Origin: Malurus cyaneus samueli
Taxonomy: Eukaryota; Chordata; Aves; Passeriformes; Maluridae
Direction: 5' to 3'
NCBI GenBank assembly: GCA_009741485.1
Contig: CM019217.1
Span: 41,507,298 to 41,571,297, forward strand
DNA: 64,000 nt
Positions 50,166 to 62,845 of the stretch are shown piece after piece. The notes under the pieces were generated by a model. The model ran no database searches and had not been told where the DNA came from. It worked only from the letters and a program-made list of their open reading frames with translations. Position 1 is the stretch's first letter, and the number at the start of each line of letters is the position of its first letter. Made by a program: the position numbers and the translations under genes.

Positions 50166-53082
50166 TGTTAAGCTCTGGTAATTCTACTGCAGAACAAAGT
50201 TCTCCTCCCTATCTTTGCTTTAAAAAAATTTATCCATACATATCTGCTCATAATTCACATCTCACATGAATTATGATGGGCTTTCTCCCCATCAGTAAAA
50301 TTTTAGACATTTTATAAGATGATAGCTCTACTGCAATTTCCCTTCCAGGTTAAAAAGGGAAAAGAACTTTGTTAATGGTCAACCAGAAATACAGCAGCAG
50401 AGTCAGAAAACACAGAAAGATTTCAAAACCTAGTGCTACGTGCTACCTGTTAAATAGCACAGCACCCTTAAAATGATTTTGTAATCTCAGTTAACCCCAG
50501 CTTCTAAACACTGGACAGAAGTGAAGCAAAAAAGTAGAGCAAGGTTAGGCTGAACAACTTGCTCTGTTGCTGAGGGAAACCTATAGCAATAAAAAAAACC
50601 AGCTCTGCTTCAACTCCCACAAAAGTGACAAGTACTGGATCACAATTACTCCTCCTCCCAAGTGTGGCAAACAAGTGAAATCTCTGCCCTATTCGCAAGT
50701 GATTCAAATTATCTAGGAGAGGACAACTCTTGCCCCCACCTCATTGAGGAAGACTACTTTAAACTCCAGTGCTCGCAGTCATCTTTAAAGTGTGAATGAA
50801 ACAAGTAACTGATGGCCAGGTTCTTACACTTCGACTAAGATCAGCAATTTGTAGCCTTTACTTCACTCCCATCTTCTCCCCAAAAACTCCAAAATTCTGG
50901 AATATTCATCAAGCCATCAAATTCATATCAGGCATTAGAACAAGGATCTCACTAAATTAGAACAAGCTCACTAAATAGATGTGCTTCACAACACTACCTC
51001 ATCTGTAAATGTAATCATCTGCAGAATAATATAAATCCCAAAGTACCTGGGGAATTAACATTGAAAATCCACAGAACCACTTCTAAACAACAACAAAATA
51101 ATATATAAATCCACACATGGAAAACACCCAGAGTCCATAAAGCAGATAATGCAGAACATGGAAGAAAGTGTCCTGCTCTGTATATATAATCCTCTGTGAA
51201 GCAGAGTTTAATCGCTCTTTTTCTAGGCTATGTGACAGCATGTCACCTGCTCTGTTTGTAGGTCATTTCCTGTCCTTCATCTTCACTGCAAGACAATTGC
51301 CTAAATGATTTAAACTCAAGGTAACACTTTAGCAAGAAAATTTGGGGTGGGGGAAAGAGGAAATAAATACATGTGAATTAGTTTGGAATAATTTTCTGTG
51401 CAAGTTACAACTGTCCACTGAAACGTAAGTACTGTTTTCAAATCTAAGAACATTTGCAGAGAGCCCTGTAAGGTTTTATTTTCCAGACAGCTTTTAGAAG
51501 GAGTGAAGCTTAGGAAAACAAAGTTTGAATCATACCTACTGCTTCAGTGAGCATTGGTATTTGCAAAACACACACTTAGCAAAATCGATACACAAAAAAT
51601 GCCTAGACCTAGACATTCAGGATTAGTGCCAAAACACATGTTTAAAGATGAAATAGAATCTCTTTTGGATTGCTTAATGATGATTTTCCCTCTTTCAGTC
51701 CGTTGAATAGCTTATGTAGAAGATGTAGGTTCCCTTCTTCCCTCCTAATTTGAATCATTTACCCTGCATTGTTTCTTCTCCTTCTAAAACCTCAGATATG
51801 GAAGAGTTGTGCTGATGCCACACCACATTCCTTTTCCACAATGACTTAAAGTAGTCCTAATATGGTAAAGCTCTATTAACCTCAGATGAACTACCTTGTT
51901 CAAGCATGATACATAGGTACTAGTTTCACACAAGTTAGGCGGGATACATTGCAGATTAGTCACGCACCAAGTGAAGGAACATATTATTTGCAGCACTGCT
52001 CTCTCAGGATAAATTTTCCTTAAGAAAGAGTTCAGGTGGAGGAAAATAAAGTTCTTGGCATCACATTACCGTACAGAAAGGTCACCATTTTTTTAGGATA
52101 ATTCTGTATTTTACTCTATGAAATGCAAAACAATATTGGACATATTTGTTCACTGAAAAGTTAGAATTCCATAGATTCCCTGCTCAGGAAAAGATAATAT
52201 ATTGGATTTATGTAAGGCTGAAAGCATTTTCTTCATCATCTTTGTTGCTACAAAGCAATATCATCGCAGGCATGCACAAAAAATTACAAGACACACACTG
52301 TTGATAGAGACTAACAAACAGAACTATGCAAGTTACAGTCAGCATAAATTGCACACATCAGCCTTCCACAAATGTAAAGAACAGCCCATTAAACCAGTGC
52401 TTCACAACTAAACTTCTGTAAGTTATCAGGAATCACTGTTATAGTTCCAATCACTGTTCATTGGCTTATCTACAAGTCTGAAGTTTGGGAGCCAGTACAG
52501 TACCTCAGTAATAATGTAAAAATAAAAAAATACTACCCACAATAAAAAAAAATGCTAATCAAAGAAAACACCCAGCAAGTACAATGCATTTGAAGTTGGA
52601 CCACAAATAGCACAGGGACAGTTCTCTCAGCTGCTAGCCCCACAAGTGAAATTCTTCATTAGCAAAGAAAGAGCTAAAGACTTGTAATTGCATGCATTTA
52701 ATTGTGTTTTACCATGAGGAAAAGTGTGGTTTTGTTAAACTAGGTCTTTAAACGAAGAAAGGTAAAAGTCGGTAATAAGGCAAGCACTCTAAATCCACCA
52801 TTTAGTTCTTTCCTCTATACACAAAAGTTGTGCTTAGTCTTAACCAACTTTCTCCCTTCTATCCCACTTGCTGCCCTCATCCCTATAGGTTTTAACAGCC
52901 AGGAGAGTTCAGCTGACCCAAAGTAAGTCAAGTATTTTGCAGAAGTTGTTTCATGGTGATGATCTTTATAATTTCAAAGAACTGAAGATTTACTTGCAAT
53001 TTAACACTCTTTAGGATTTGACTCTGCTGCTTTCCCTGTTTGTTTTCTCAGGGCACCTGCAATAACCCTTTCCAGCTTTCAC

Positions 53083-53105
53083 TGGAGCCGAAGAGCAGCA
53101 GCCAT
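53083..53105 (-). CDS. Possible alternative first coding exon of FNIP2
   Basis: Inside a small CpG-containing patch (53085-53250), the minus strand has an ATG in fair context (ccggATGG), then seven codons (MAAALRL) and CA followed by gtgaaa, a usable donor. The exon ends in phase 2, exactly what exon 2 needs (C then TGG), giving MAAALRLHWSSSEF. The conserved first exon of the family was not found here, so this would be an alternative start. Supported only by context, phase and CpG content. Confidence 0.2.
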
Positions 53106-53250
53106 CCGGGAGCAAGCGGCGCTGGGTGCAGTCTCTGCCGTGCGGCCGGGCCACCCCACCTCCTCCGGCACGCAGTGCTGGGTCTCAGCTCATGCATCAT
53201 TCCCATGTCACTTGTTCCAGCGGCGCCATGTGACTGGGCCAGGGGCCAGG
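53085..53250. other. Small CpG-containing GC-rich patch in FNIP2 intron 1
   Basis: About 165 bp with roughly ten CpG dinucleotides (gcggcgctggg, gtgcggccgggcc, ccggcacgc, cagcggcgcc) inside otherwise CpG-poor, AT-rich intron. It could be a minor promoter, an enhancer or remnant GC-rich sequence. Confidence 0.55.
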
Positions 53251-56200
53251 AACACAGCTACTAAATACAGACACTGCCAAGGCACGTCTGAGAACTGCCT
53301 CTGCCAGAAAATGAGATTAAGAGAAATCTTTTATCCTGCCTCTGCCTTTCCCCACCTTCTCTTGAACACAAGAAGAACTACACATTGTACATTGAAGGAG
53401 AATTCTGAGCAACAACGCAAGGCAGAATCTGGTATTTGTAACACTGTACAGGCTCTTACTGCATTGCAATGCTGTAAAGAGTACTGACAGAGCTCAGTAT
53501 CTCCTATATAAGTGAGCAGGCCAAGACAGACATCACCACACCTTAGGGCTGGTATCCTGAGACATGGGTTTGGTTGCCTGCTCTTTCCTGTTCTTTCTCC
53601 CTCTTCTATAAAGCCCTATTTAGTTTTTTTTTTTTATTTAAGAAAGAGTTTGTATACACTTTCAAGCCTCCGTTCAAAGGAGTAATTTTAGATTATGAAA
53701 ATAAAACATTACTAAGAAATAATGTTACTTATCAGACCTAAGTTGATACATAGATACAGAGATACGGACAATGCCTGGTGTATAACATTTCCGCCCCCCA
53801 CAAGTGTTACTAGATAAATGGAAAATATTATTTCTGCTACAACACACACAAAGTAGCTAAAAGCACCCGCATGTTAACAGCAACCATTTCTTTACTGATT
53901 TCTCCCCCTTCTACTATGAAAAAGCTACATTCACAACAGAGCTTTGTGAATTCCAGAGGATGTGGCACTTTCTCAAGCTTTACAGACAGAATTTTAGGGT
54001 ACTCTCTCCAGGGGCGGAAAGATTGCAGATCCACATTTCTCATCATTGCTCTGAATGTGCATTCCCACTCAACAAAAGAAAACTGTCAAGGAGGGCTAGA
54101 GGCAAGTGCTATCCATGCCCCTCTTTCACGAGAAATTGCTTCAGAAAGGGTCAGTGTTAATTAATCTAAAAGCACAAACTCAGCAGTACAACTTCACTTA
54201 AAAAAATAAAATAAAGTTTACCTGGTTCTAGCAGCATCCTTCCGAATTCCTAATATATGAAAATATAACAGATGTCGCTCTCTAATAGTGCTGAAAGCTG
54301 AAGCAGCCCAGCTTTTTTGGCCAGCTAACATAATACTGGTGAGACCTCTGTAAATGGTTATGTTAAACTGTTGTAAGAACAAGATGTGTTTTGATCTTTC
54401 TAAAACAGACTGCATCTGAAAAGTTAGTCTGCAATAATCAGGATGGGAAGAAAGAAAAGCTAAGTTGAATATTTATGAGAATGTACTGATTTACCCAACT
54501 GGCAAGAATATGGGAAAGAACACATGCACAAGAAGCCATGCTTGATCACCCAAAAGTTGCGATAGCATGAACAGCAAAGTCCATTGCCTCTGTCTAGATG
54601 AATGCCAGGAAATCCTGACTTAGATTGAATGAAGTGATAGCATGGACGGATATAACGTCAGCTCCGGCATTTTTCACTAGTTGTAGCCAAAAATATGTTT
54701 TGCTCCTCTTGTTGTTGTTATGATAATTTGTCTATTCCATCCAAAACACTTTCCTTAACCCTCTTGTAGACAGCATGGAAAGTAGCTTTCTAGTAACTAG
54801 AACTGATCTTGAAGGTTAGACACATTTATTTTCAAGTTTCACTGGAAAGGGAAGGAGGAACCACATGTTGGGACCATGTGCAGAAGATCATGGTAATTAA
54901 ATCACTCATACCATATACCTTCTCAGTGGAAAAGGCTACACACAAAACCAACCAACCAAACCAACAGTCCTGCAGATGACTGGCATGGGCAAACCTAACC
55001 TTGCTGCAAGCCACTATGCTAAAGACTTACGTTCTGTTTACCACCAATTGCGTATGACTTTGAATGTATAAATAGTCATTAAGTTATGAAACAGCCTCCC
55101 CTCCTTAGAGCACGCAAACCACTCTAAACTACTCACATAGGATCCCAGACATTTTCTCAAAAACACTGGTATTATAGTAGACTTAAAAATTTATCCAGTC
55201 AGGTTTGTATGTAATTACAGCTGACCACATCCAGTAAGATGCTAACATTTGGCTGCCAAGTATCAGTCCATCAATTCTGAAATATCTGGGCAAAAAACCT
55301 AAAAATCATAAAAAATACAGTTGCATCCTTGTCCTCCAATATGAAAATGCTTTGCACATTGAAATTTGCACCTCAATTAGAAGCAAATAAATTTCAGTCA
55401 GCAAGCTTATGCAGCAATTATCTATTCAGACAAATTAGAAATCTTTCTCCTCATTAGGAGGTAAGACTTGGTCAAGCTCCTTTAGCATTCCCCAGAAAAA
55501 GAGCATATAAGAAAATCCTTAATAACAGATCTGAATTACTCCTGAGATGAAGTCTACCAGAACAGACTCACTAGGAGCATCCTAACAGCTACAGATTCAG
55601 GATAACTTCATTTAAATACAAACAAAACTCACGTTCTTTCCACTTTCTGTCAAAACAGGGCCCAAGGATACAAGTCTAATTAAGACTATAGTAAACTTCT
55701 AGTGCTTCAGTAATGCAAATAAAAAGCCAAAATCAAATCAAATTTCAATCAAATTTCTAGTTCACATGCCAACGTATTTCAATACAAATACAGAATTATT
55801 TCTTTAAATAGTAACAAAGTTTTATTCAAAGGTTCAAATCATCTTTGGCACTACACACATATGTGCCTTGCTTAAGAATAAAGAAATCGGATAAATACAT
55901 TATCAAGGTACACATGGATTCATTGAGTTGACTGATTGTTTCAAAAAATCCACATCCATTACAAAATACATTGTTCTGTTTGCATTTTCTTTTTTGCATA
56001 CCTATCCCTGCACCCATTATCCAGTCCAGCTATATGTAAGTATTTTAAAGCATTATCACCTAGTGCTACCATAAACTGATTAAACCGACGTTATTTCCCT
56101 AGTTCCATTCAAAAGCATTCCCAAACATATCTCTAATGTAAGACTGCTTACAGGAACATCTGAGCACAAGAAATTTAGTACCAGAACTTCTTCAAACTCA

Positions 56201-59200
56201 GCTGTACTGTGATCTAGTCCACAGAGGGTGACAGGCATATATCCCCAAGTCTCCCAAGTACCAAAGTAATCAGGTGTTACTCATCCATTCCCAAACCTAG
56301 AATTGTACCTGAAATCCTTTTAGCAGGTGATGATGATGATGTCTCCCTCCACAGGGAGACAGGGTTAATTTTTCAAACTCTTTAACTTGATGAAATCTAA
56401 AAACGCTGTTAACGATTCGGAAGGCAGAGGGTGCACTCCTGAAGCTGTTTCAAGCTGGCTAACATATGAGAACCTTCCTCCAGGCTAAAAGTCAAGACCA
56501 AACAGGACCTCAGATGCATGTCACTATGGCTGTCTGCTAAATGAACTGAAGTGGCCACCAATTCCCTGCTCTTTATTCCAGCCTTCCCAACACAGCTGAG
56601 GATTAGCTCCATAACCTCCAACACCACTCCTGCATGGTGTGGCAGCTTAACAGAGACTGTTAGAAGAGCTGGTTCTATCACTGACCTTTACACAGACACT
56701 ACTGAGAGGGCTTCAACACTATTCATTAACACTACTGTGCAAGTGACAGACATCCAGCCCATACCCCATTCCAGCACAGGAGAATGCAGCAGCATCTTTC
56801 ACCACAGGAGCCACGCCCAAGACCAGAGCCTTCTCATGCACGGACTAACCCTGCTGCTGCACAGCTGAGCAAAGGGGTTTCTGCACCAAATTCCTTCTCC
56901 TTTGTGCCTGCATCTTCCTTCGCAGCAGCCTCACAGGTCTCTGCCCAACTTGTTTAACCCAGCCCTGTTAAACATGCCAGGACACTTCAGAAACAAAACA
57001 CCCATGACCTTTCCTATAGCAGGATTTGCCCTGAAAAGTACCATCCATTTTAGAGTTCAAATCAGAGAGCAGTGTTAAAAGAAAAGATTTTAAAAGGTCA
57101 TTTTGGTGAAATGTGAAAGAAAAGGCAAGGAAATATGACAGCACTCAACTGTTCAGCAATAGTTGGACAATCTCATGTATCCCCACAGAAAAACAAAAGA
57201 TACAACAAAAACTTGTCTGAACAAATTTATGTGAATTGCAGATTTTAAAAGGCTCCAATAACTGTCTTTTCCAGATCAGAGGGATTTAACATTACAACTT
57301 TATACTACATTCTGTAAAATTATTCACATTCAGTGAAATAATAATAATTTAAGAATAACTTGCTCAGAACTATGTATTCAACAGTTTGTAGATCCTTCTC
57401 TCTGAGGTTCCCTTCAAAAACTTTATCTAATGTACTCTGCTCAGATTTTCTGTACTCCTAGAGCTGAGCATTAACAAACCCAACCCCAAAAGTTGAGCAA
57501 TTTCAGGTGTTGGATAATATCCAGATTCAGAATTCAGTGCAAATACTCTGCACAGAACTTCAGAGCACAGAGTTCATTCAAGCCACTGTTTTCTTTCATA
57601 AAAATGAAAACTCAATGAAGACAAAAGCTAAGCTTTGTTATTGAAAGAAACTTCCCGATTCCATTATAAAAAATTAAGTACTAGTGTGTTCAGACTTCTA
57701 ATTTGAAAGTGCTAATACCAAATTCAGACTGCTAGCACCTCTATTAGAAAAATAAATAAATATTGTCAGTTTGTTTACTTAATACAGCTGATTTCATTAG
57801 CGCATCTGAAACTTCACTGAGCACCTTGGAGGAGAAAAGTTGAGCTGTACTGCACTGAAGTGAGAGCATCCTGCAGAGAAAGCTCCATACTGATTGAGTA
57901 ATTACATCACACACAGTTCAAGTTTCACTTCAGTACGGTCCATGGAAGCAAAACCATGACTCAGTCTGAACAGCAGCAATTGTGATGTAAAGCCCTCATG
58001 CCCATTTATCAGTACAATTCTAAGAATCTCACCAATATCCAGAAGTGTGCTGACTGACCAAAGACATTTCAGCTGCTGGTTAGACAGATGCACCTGCCCT
58101 TGCCCTATTCAACATGGGGAAGACACAAGCACTGTTCCCAGAACTCCTAAGCTCTTCCTCTCAGCGCCTCAGAACACTTTGCCTTGTAGCCTGCACAGGA
58201 CCTTGTCTTGTGGCCTCATCCTTGCATATTAAAACATGACATTACTAAGATATTCGAGTGACAAACCCATACAAACAGGGCAAATGGAGGGACTTGAAAA
58301 AAGCAGTGGTAAGTGGAGGAGAAAGCAGAACAGAGAAGAACCTGAGCATGAAGATTAAGAAGTAGCATAGGCAGAGCACACACAGAGGAGCTGATTCATG
58401 ACAGGCAAAGGTGAACTGCCGTGTCCACGCCTGTTAGTCAGATCAGCAGTAACCTGACACTATCAGGCAGCACACAGAAAAAGTGCAGACAGATATTCGC
58501 TGTATTCACACAAGTACCCAATTCAAAGTCCTCCTTTTCTTGCTTATTCTCCTAGCAAGCCTGTTAACCACTACCCTGCAGAAATGCATTCCTCATCTTT
58601 TGCCTAAGAAGTGTACCCATGGAAACCTTCACACAGCAAACATGGGTAATTAGGACAGCCTAAGAACATTTCTCTTACCACAGTTCATCTAAGCTGCATA
58701 CAAGACAACAGTGTGTTCTTAATCAAGGGCATGCTTAGAAGTAACTCTAGACAAACGTAAAACACAACACTCCAAAACTTAATCTACTCTTCAGAAGCTA
58801 CCCAAGAACTTCACTAAGGTGCAAAGTCCATGATGAAAGTACATGACTGTCCATGTCAGAAGGAATTCTTAAAGGAACAGGTACATCACCAAGGTTTGTA
58901 GAATTTATAAGTGAGTATTAATCCAGAGATTTTTGCAAAGGAAGTCCTCAGCAGCTTCAACAATACTGAAATGTCAGAACAAGAAATTACCTGTAGGAGA
59001 ACAATTACTCCATTTCCTGTCGCCTCTGACCCCAGCTACTTTGTCACATCTACTCTCTCAGGACATTTGGTCACCTGTTACTCACTGTTCAGACTGAAGC
59101 AACAGCTGATGGCCACTACCACGCATTGGAAACACCTACATCCCAAAGTCAAAGTGGGATGTTATGATGACTAACGACTAAAACATTTTTGTCAAAACTC

Positions 59201-61359
59201 TTCCATCTTCCTTTCCCCTAAATTTTAATAAAGCCATTTTGCAACTTTAACTTAAGTTTACACAAGAAAAGTTACAAAGTTCATGGAAGTTTACATGAAA
59301 CCAGCCTCTACTGGCAACGAAGATCTACATCAGTGTTTAAAATGTTTCAACAAATTCAGCTTTTATGAATGCTTGTCCACATTTTTCAGCCCCACACAGC
59401 TTTATTTTCTCACTTGCATCAAGCTATTTATATCAACAGATATTCCCTTACAGCATTAGCATCACTATGTTAAATTGTTGTTTCTTGCTTGAAGTTGTGC
59501 TACTGACAAGGAAAGGTCCCACCAAGGCTTTCTGCTGCTACTATTTTCCAAGTCACTTTCCACTGAGCATAGTATGTGACACAGTACTCACCCGATTTTG
59601 GACAGGTCAACAGCAAAAATGCCCTAAGAAGAAATCAAGCATCTACTACCCAACTGCACATCAATTTAAGAATGGTAAGTTACTTGTAAATCAGAAATAA
59701 GGTAACCTCCAGGCAAACCTCTTTGATTGCCAGGCAATAATGCATCTTTTCCTGAAATTAAATTAAATAATCAAGCTACATCCATCCGTCTGTCAATGTT
59801 AGTCGCTTGTACATTTCCACACATTTTTTTAGTCATCTGTAGCAAAAGAAAAAAAAACCAAACAAAACAAAAATCAGGGTATGTTCTTGCTACTTTAAGA
59901 GAGATCGAACTAGTCTTAGTGCAAAGCTAGAGGAAAGCAAGAGTTTGGTGAGTGACAGGGGAGTGTTTAGGGGAGGGAAACCCAAACAACTAAATAAGAA
60001 GAATGGCCTTAGTTCCTGCAAAGCTCAAATCCAAAGGACTTGAGGTTTGTTTGTTTTCCTTCAAAAAAGCCCCAGGCTGGAAGTGTGGTTTCCATGTGAA
60101 AAGATCATACCTTCAATCACTTCCCCTCCAAGCTGTTTTCTTGAGTGAGATTCTAATAAATCTCTTTCTGCAGAACATATTCTTTAGCTCACTTTACTGA
60201 TGAAAGACTAATGCCAGCACAGAAGTGTAATACTGCATCTTAAGGCTCACCTTCAGCTGTCAGTGAAATTGTGCATGGTTTAGGCTTCCTCTTTGACCTT
60301 TCCTGTCCCCATGCTCAGATCTGGCCCCGAGCTGGATTGTCTTTCTCACAGCATCTAAAATTGTGATTTTCTTTCAAATGCTTTTTGAAGGGTTTACAGC
60401 CAGATGCTTAACGATATTTCCATGTATGAAGACATACATGTGTGCTCAGTAGTGTTATTGCTATATGGATCTCTATGAAACTGCAAGAAGCTCAAGGAAA
60501 ACCCAATTAGGTCACAAGAACATTCTGAGGAGTGTTTCATTTGAACAAACTGACATGCAAGCAGACTCCAAGCTCACTACTGCTTTCTTTCCTTTTTCAG
60601 AAGGTGGAACATTGCCAGGCTGGTAATAAATGCTATGAAATAATGCTTAGCAAGTAGGATCTCACCAGGCATTTCAGCACTATGACCAAAGGAATCACTA
60701 GTACTGGCTGCCAAACAAATGATCTCATATACCAAAGCTAACAAACTGTTACCAGATAGATATCCTGTAGCTACAACATGACATCCGTTCCATTATAGAC
60801 ACCAGAAGGAGCGGCTGATACTTAAAGCTGAAGAAACAGACTGCATTCAAGTTTCAGATACAGTTGAAATAATACAACCTTTTTTTCAAAAATCCACATA
60901 AAATGAAATTATTCCCTATTGTACAACAGTCCTTCACTCAACATACCAATATCAAAGAAATTTCATTACAGGTTCCAATGCAGAAATTATACATTCAGCA
61001 GTGAAAGCAGTCTTCCAAAAACTCCAAAACATTTATTTTCCTTTAAAAAAAAACCAACAAAAAACCAACCCAAGACTGAAATTAAGGTCAAGTCTGAACC
61101 TGCAGCATAAGGATAACTTCAGAATTTATGTTGAAAAGCACAGAAAAGCACTGATGTGAATTTTTTCTAGAGCCAAGTAAGCACAATTACAGAAAAACTG
61201 CTATCAATTTAAGTAAAATCAAACTATCTGCAACCCATATCAATCTCCTTAAAGCCACCCCCCCCAATACCTTACTCAAATATATGCTTAGCACTTCAGA
61301 CATTCTAGTCTTGAGATGCTATGTGCTTATACCCTATGTAATCCCTAAAACTTAATAGA

Positions 61360-62358
61360 CTGTCTGGTGGGTAAGGAATTGGCTGGATGGTCACATCCAG
61401 ACGGTAGAGGTCAATAGCTAAGAGTTGTGCTAAACAACAGTGACAAGTGGTGTCCCTCAGGGAATACAGATGGAATTCAGTGCACCCTCAGCAAATCTGC
61501 AAACAACATCAAGATATGCTTGTCTACACACCGGAAAGATGGGATGCCATTCCAAGGGACCTGGACAAGCTCAGGAAGTGGGTCCACAGGAATCTCATGA
61601 CGTTTGACAAGACCAAGTGTGAGGTGCTGCACCTGGGTGGGGGCAAATCCTGGTATCAACCAGGCTAGAGGATGAATGGATCAGAGCAGCCCTGCTGAGA
61701 AGGACTTGGGGATGCTGGGCGATGAGAGGCTGGACGTGACCCAGCAAGGTGCATTCACAACCCAGAAAGCCAACCGTATCCTGGACTACATCAAAAGCAG
61801 AGTGGCCAGCAGGCTGAGGGAGACTGTTCTGCCCTGGTGAGACCCCACCTCGAGTAATGCATCCAGCTCTGGGAGACCCAGCATAGAAAGGACATCAACC
61901 TGTTGGATCAAATCCAGTCGAGGCATACAGATGATTAGAGGGATGAAACATCTCTCCTATGAGAAAAGGCTAAGAGAATTTAGGCTGTTCAGTATGGAAA
62001 AGAGAAGGCTTTGGGATGACCTAAATGCTGCCTTCCAGTACCTGAAGGAAGCCTACAAGAAAGATGAAGAGAGAATATTTCAAAAAGCATGTAGTAACAG
62101 GACAGGGGGGAATGGCTTCAAATGCAGAGAATAGGTTTAGATAGACATTAGGAAAAATTCTTCACTGTGAGGGTGGTGAGACACTGGAAGAGCTTGTCCA
62201 TAAAAGTGGTGGATGCCCCACCCCTGCAAATGTTCAAAGCAAGGCTGGATGGGGCTCTGATCAATCTGGTCTAGTGGAAGGTGTCCCTGTCCAAGGCAGT
62301 GGGGGCTGAACTAGATGATCTTTAAGGCCCCTTCCAACATGAGCTGTTCTATGATTCT
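61360..62358 (+). mobile_element. CR1-type LINE, ~1 kb, antisense to FNIP2 in intron 1
   Basis: Longest CR1 copy here. It starts within the reverse-transcriptase region (taaggaattggctggatggt, agtggtgtccctcagg) and runs to the 3' end, gttctatgattctgc. A translated stretch reads [20 protein letters not shown] then TKCEVLHLG, the CR1 RT C-terminus. After GTCCCTCAGGG it jumps to GAATTCAGTGCACCCTCAGC, so the segment encoding part of the RT palm (about 60 bp in the CR1 consensus as I remember it) is missing. Several frames are broken, so the element is dead. Confidence 0.92.
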
Positions 62359-62583
62359 GCTCAGCACATGACTCAGGTAGGACTCAAAAAAATTGTACAA
62401 TCTATGCTAAATCAATTCTGCAAGGGAAATAACATTTGATAAGGAAGTAAGTTTTAGGGGAATTTATCCACATAAATACACATTTCTTGCATACAAAGTA
62501 ATCAGGGTTTTTCCAGAGCCCCAGAAGCAAAGAAATATATTGAACTACAGCCACTCAAGTGTCTCTCTAAATCAGGATGTAAG

Positions 62584-62631
62584 TATACACACACATACAT
62601 CTACATATATTACACGCATACATATATATAT
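62584..62631. repeat. (AC)/(AT) mixed microsatellite
   Basis: Interrupted alternating purine-pyrimidine tract (tatacacacacacatacatc ... catatatata) just downstream of the antisense CR1. Confidence 0.88.
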
Positions 62632-62752
62632 TCAGTTAAAGGAAGCAAGAAGCAGCACTAAAAACCAGAAGCTCAAGTCTGCGTATGAACTGCTTGGAAC
62701 AAATATAATATCTCACTAATACACATCTGTTCTCCAGCTGGTTTATAATTCC

Positions 62753-62845
62753 TTTTTTTTTTTTTTGGAAAAGAATGTATGAGAGAAAAAAAAAAACCAT
62801 GAGGTTTTTTTACCCCATCACATTTTTTTTTTTTTTGGAAAAGAA
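62753..62845. repeat. Two T14-GGAAAAGAA units, 70 bp apart
   Basis: A run of 14 T followed by ggaaaagaa occurs at 62753-62775 and again at 62823-62845. The sequence between them holds an A run and a shorter T run. Confidence 0.85.

Larger units (their letters stand above)
50166..61359 (-). other. FNIP2: FNIP2 intron 1, middle part
   Basis: AT-rich intronic sequence without recognised genes or full-length repeats, apart from a CpG-containing GC-rich patch at 53085-53250 described separately. FNIP2 exon 1 (the conserved start of the family) was looked for on the minus strand and not found, so this whole stretch is taken as intron. Confidence 0.75.
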
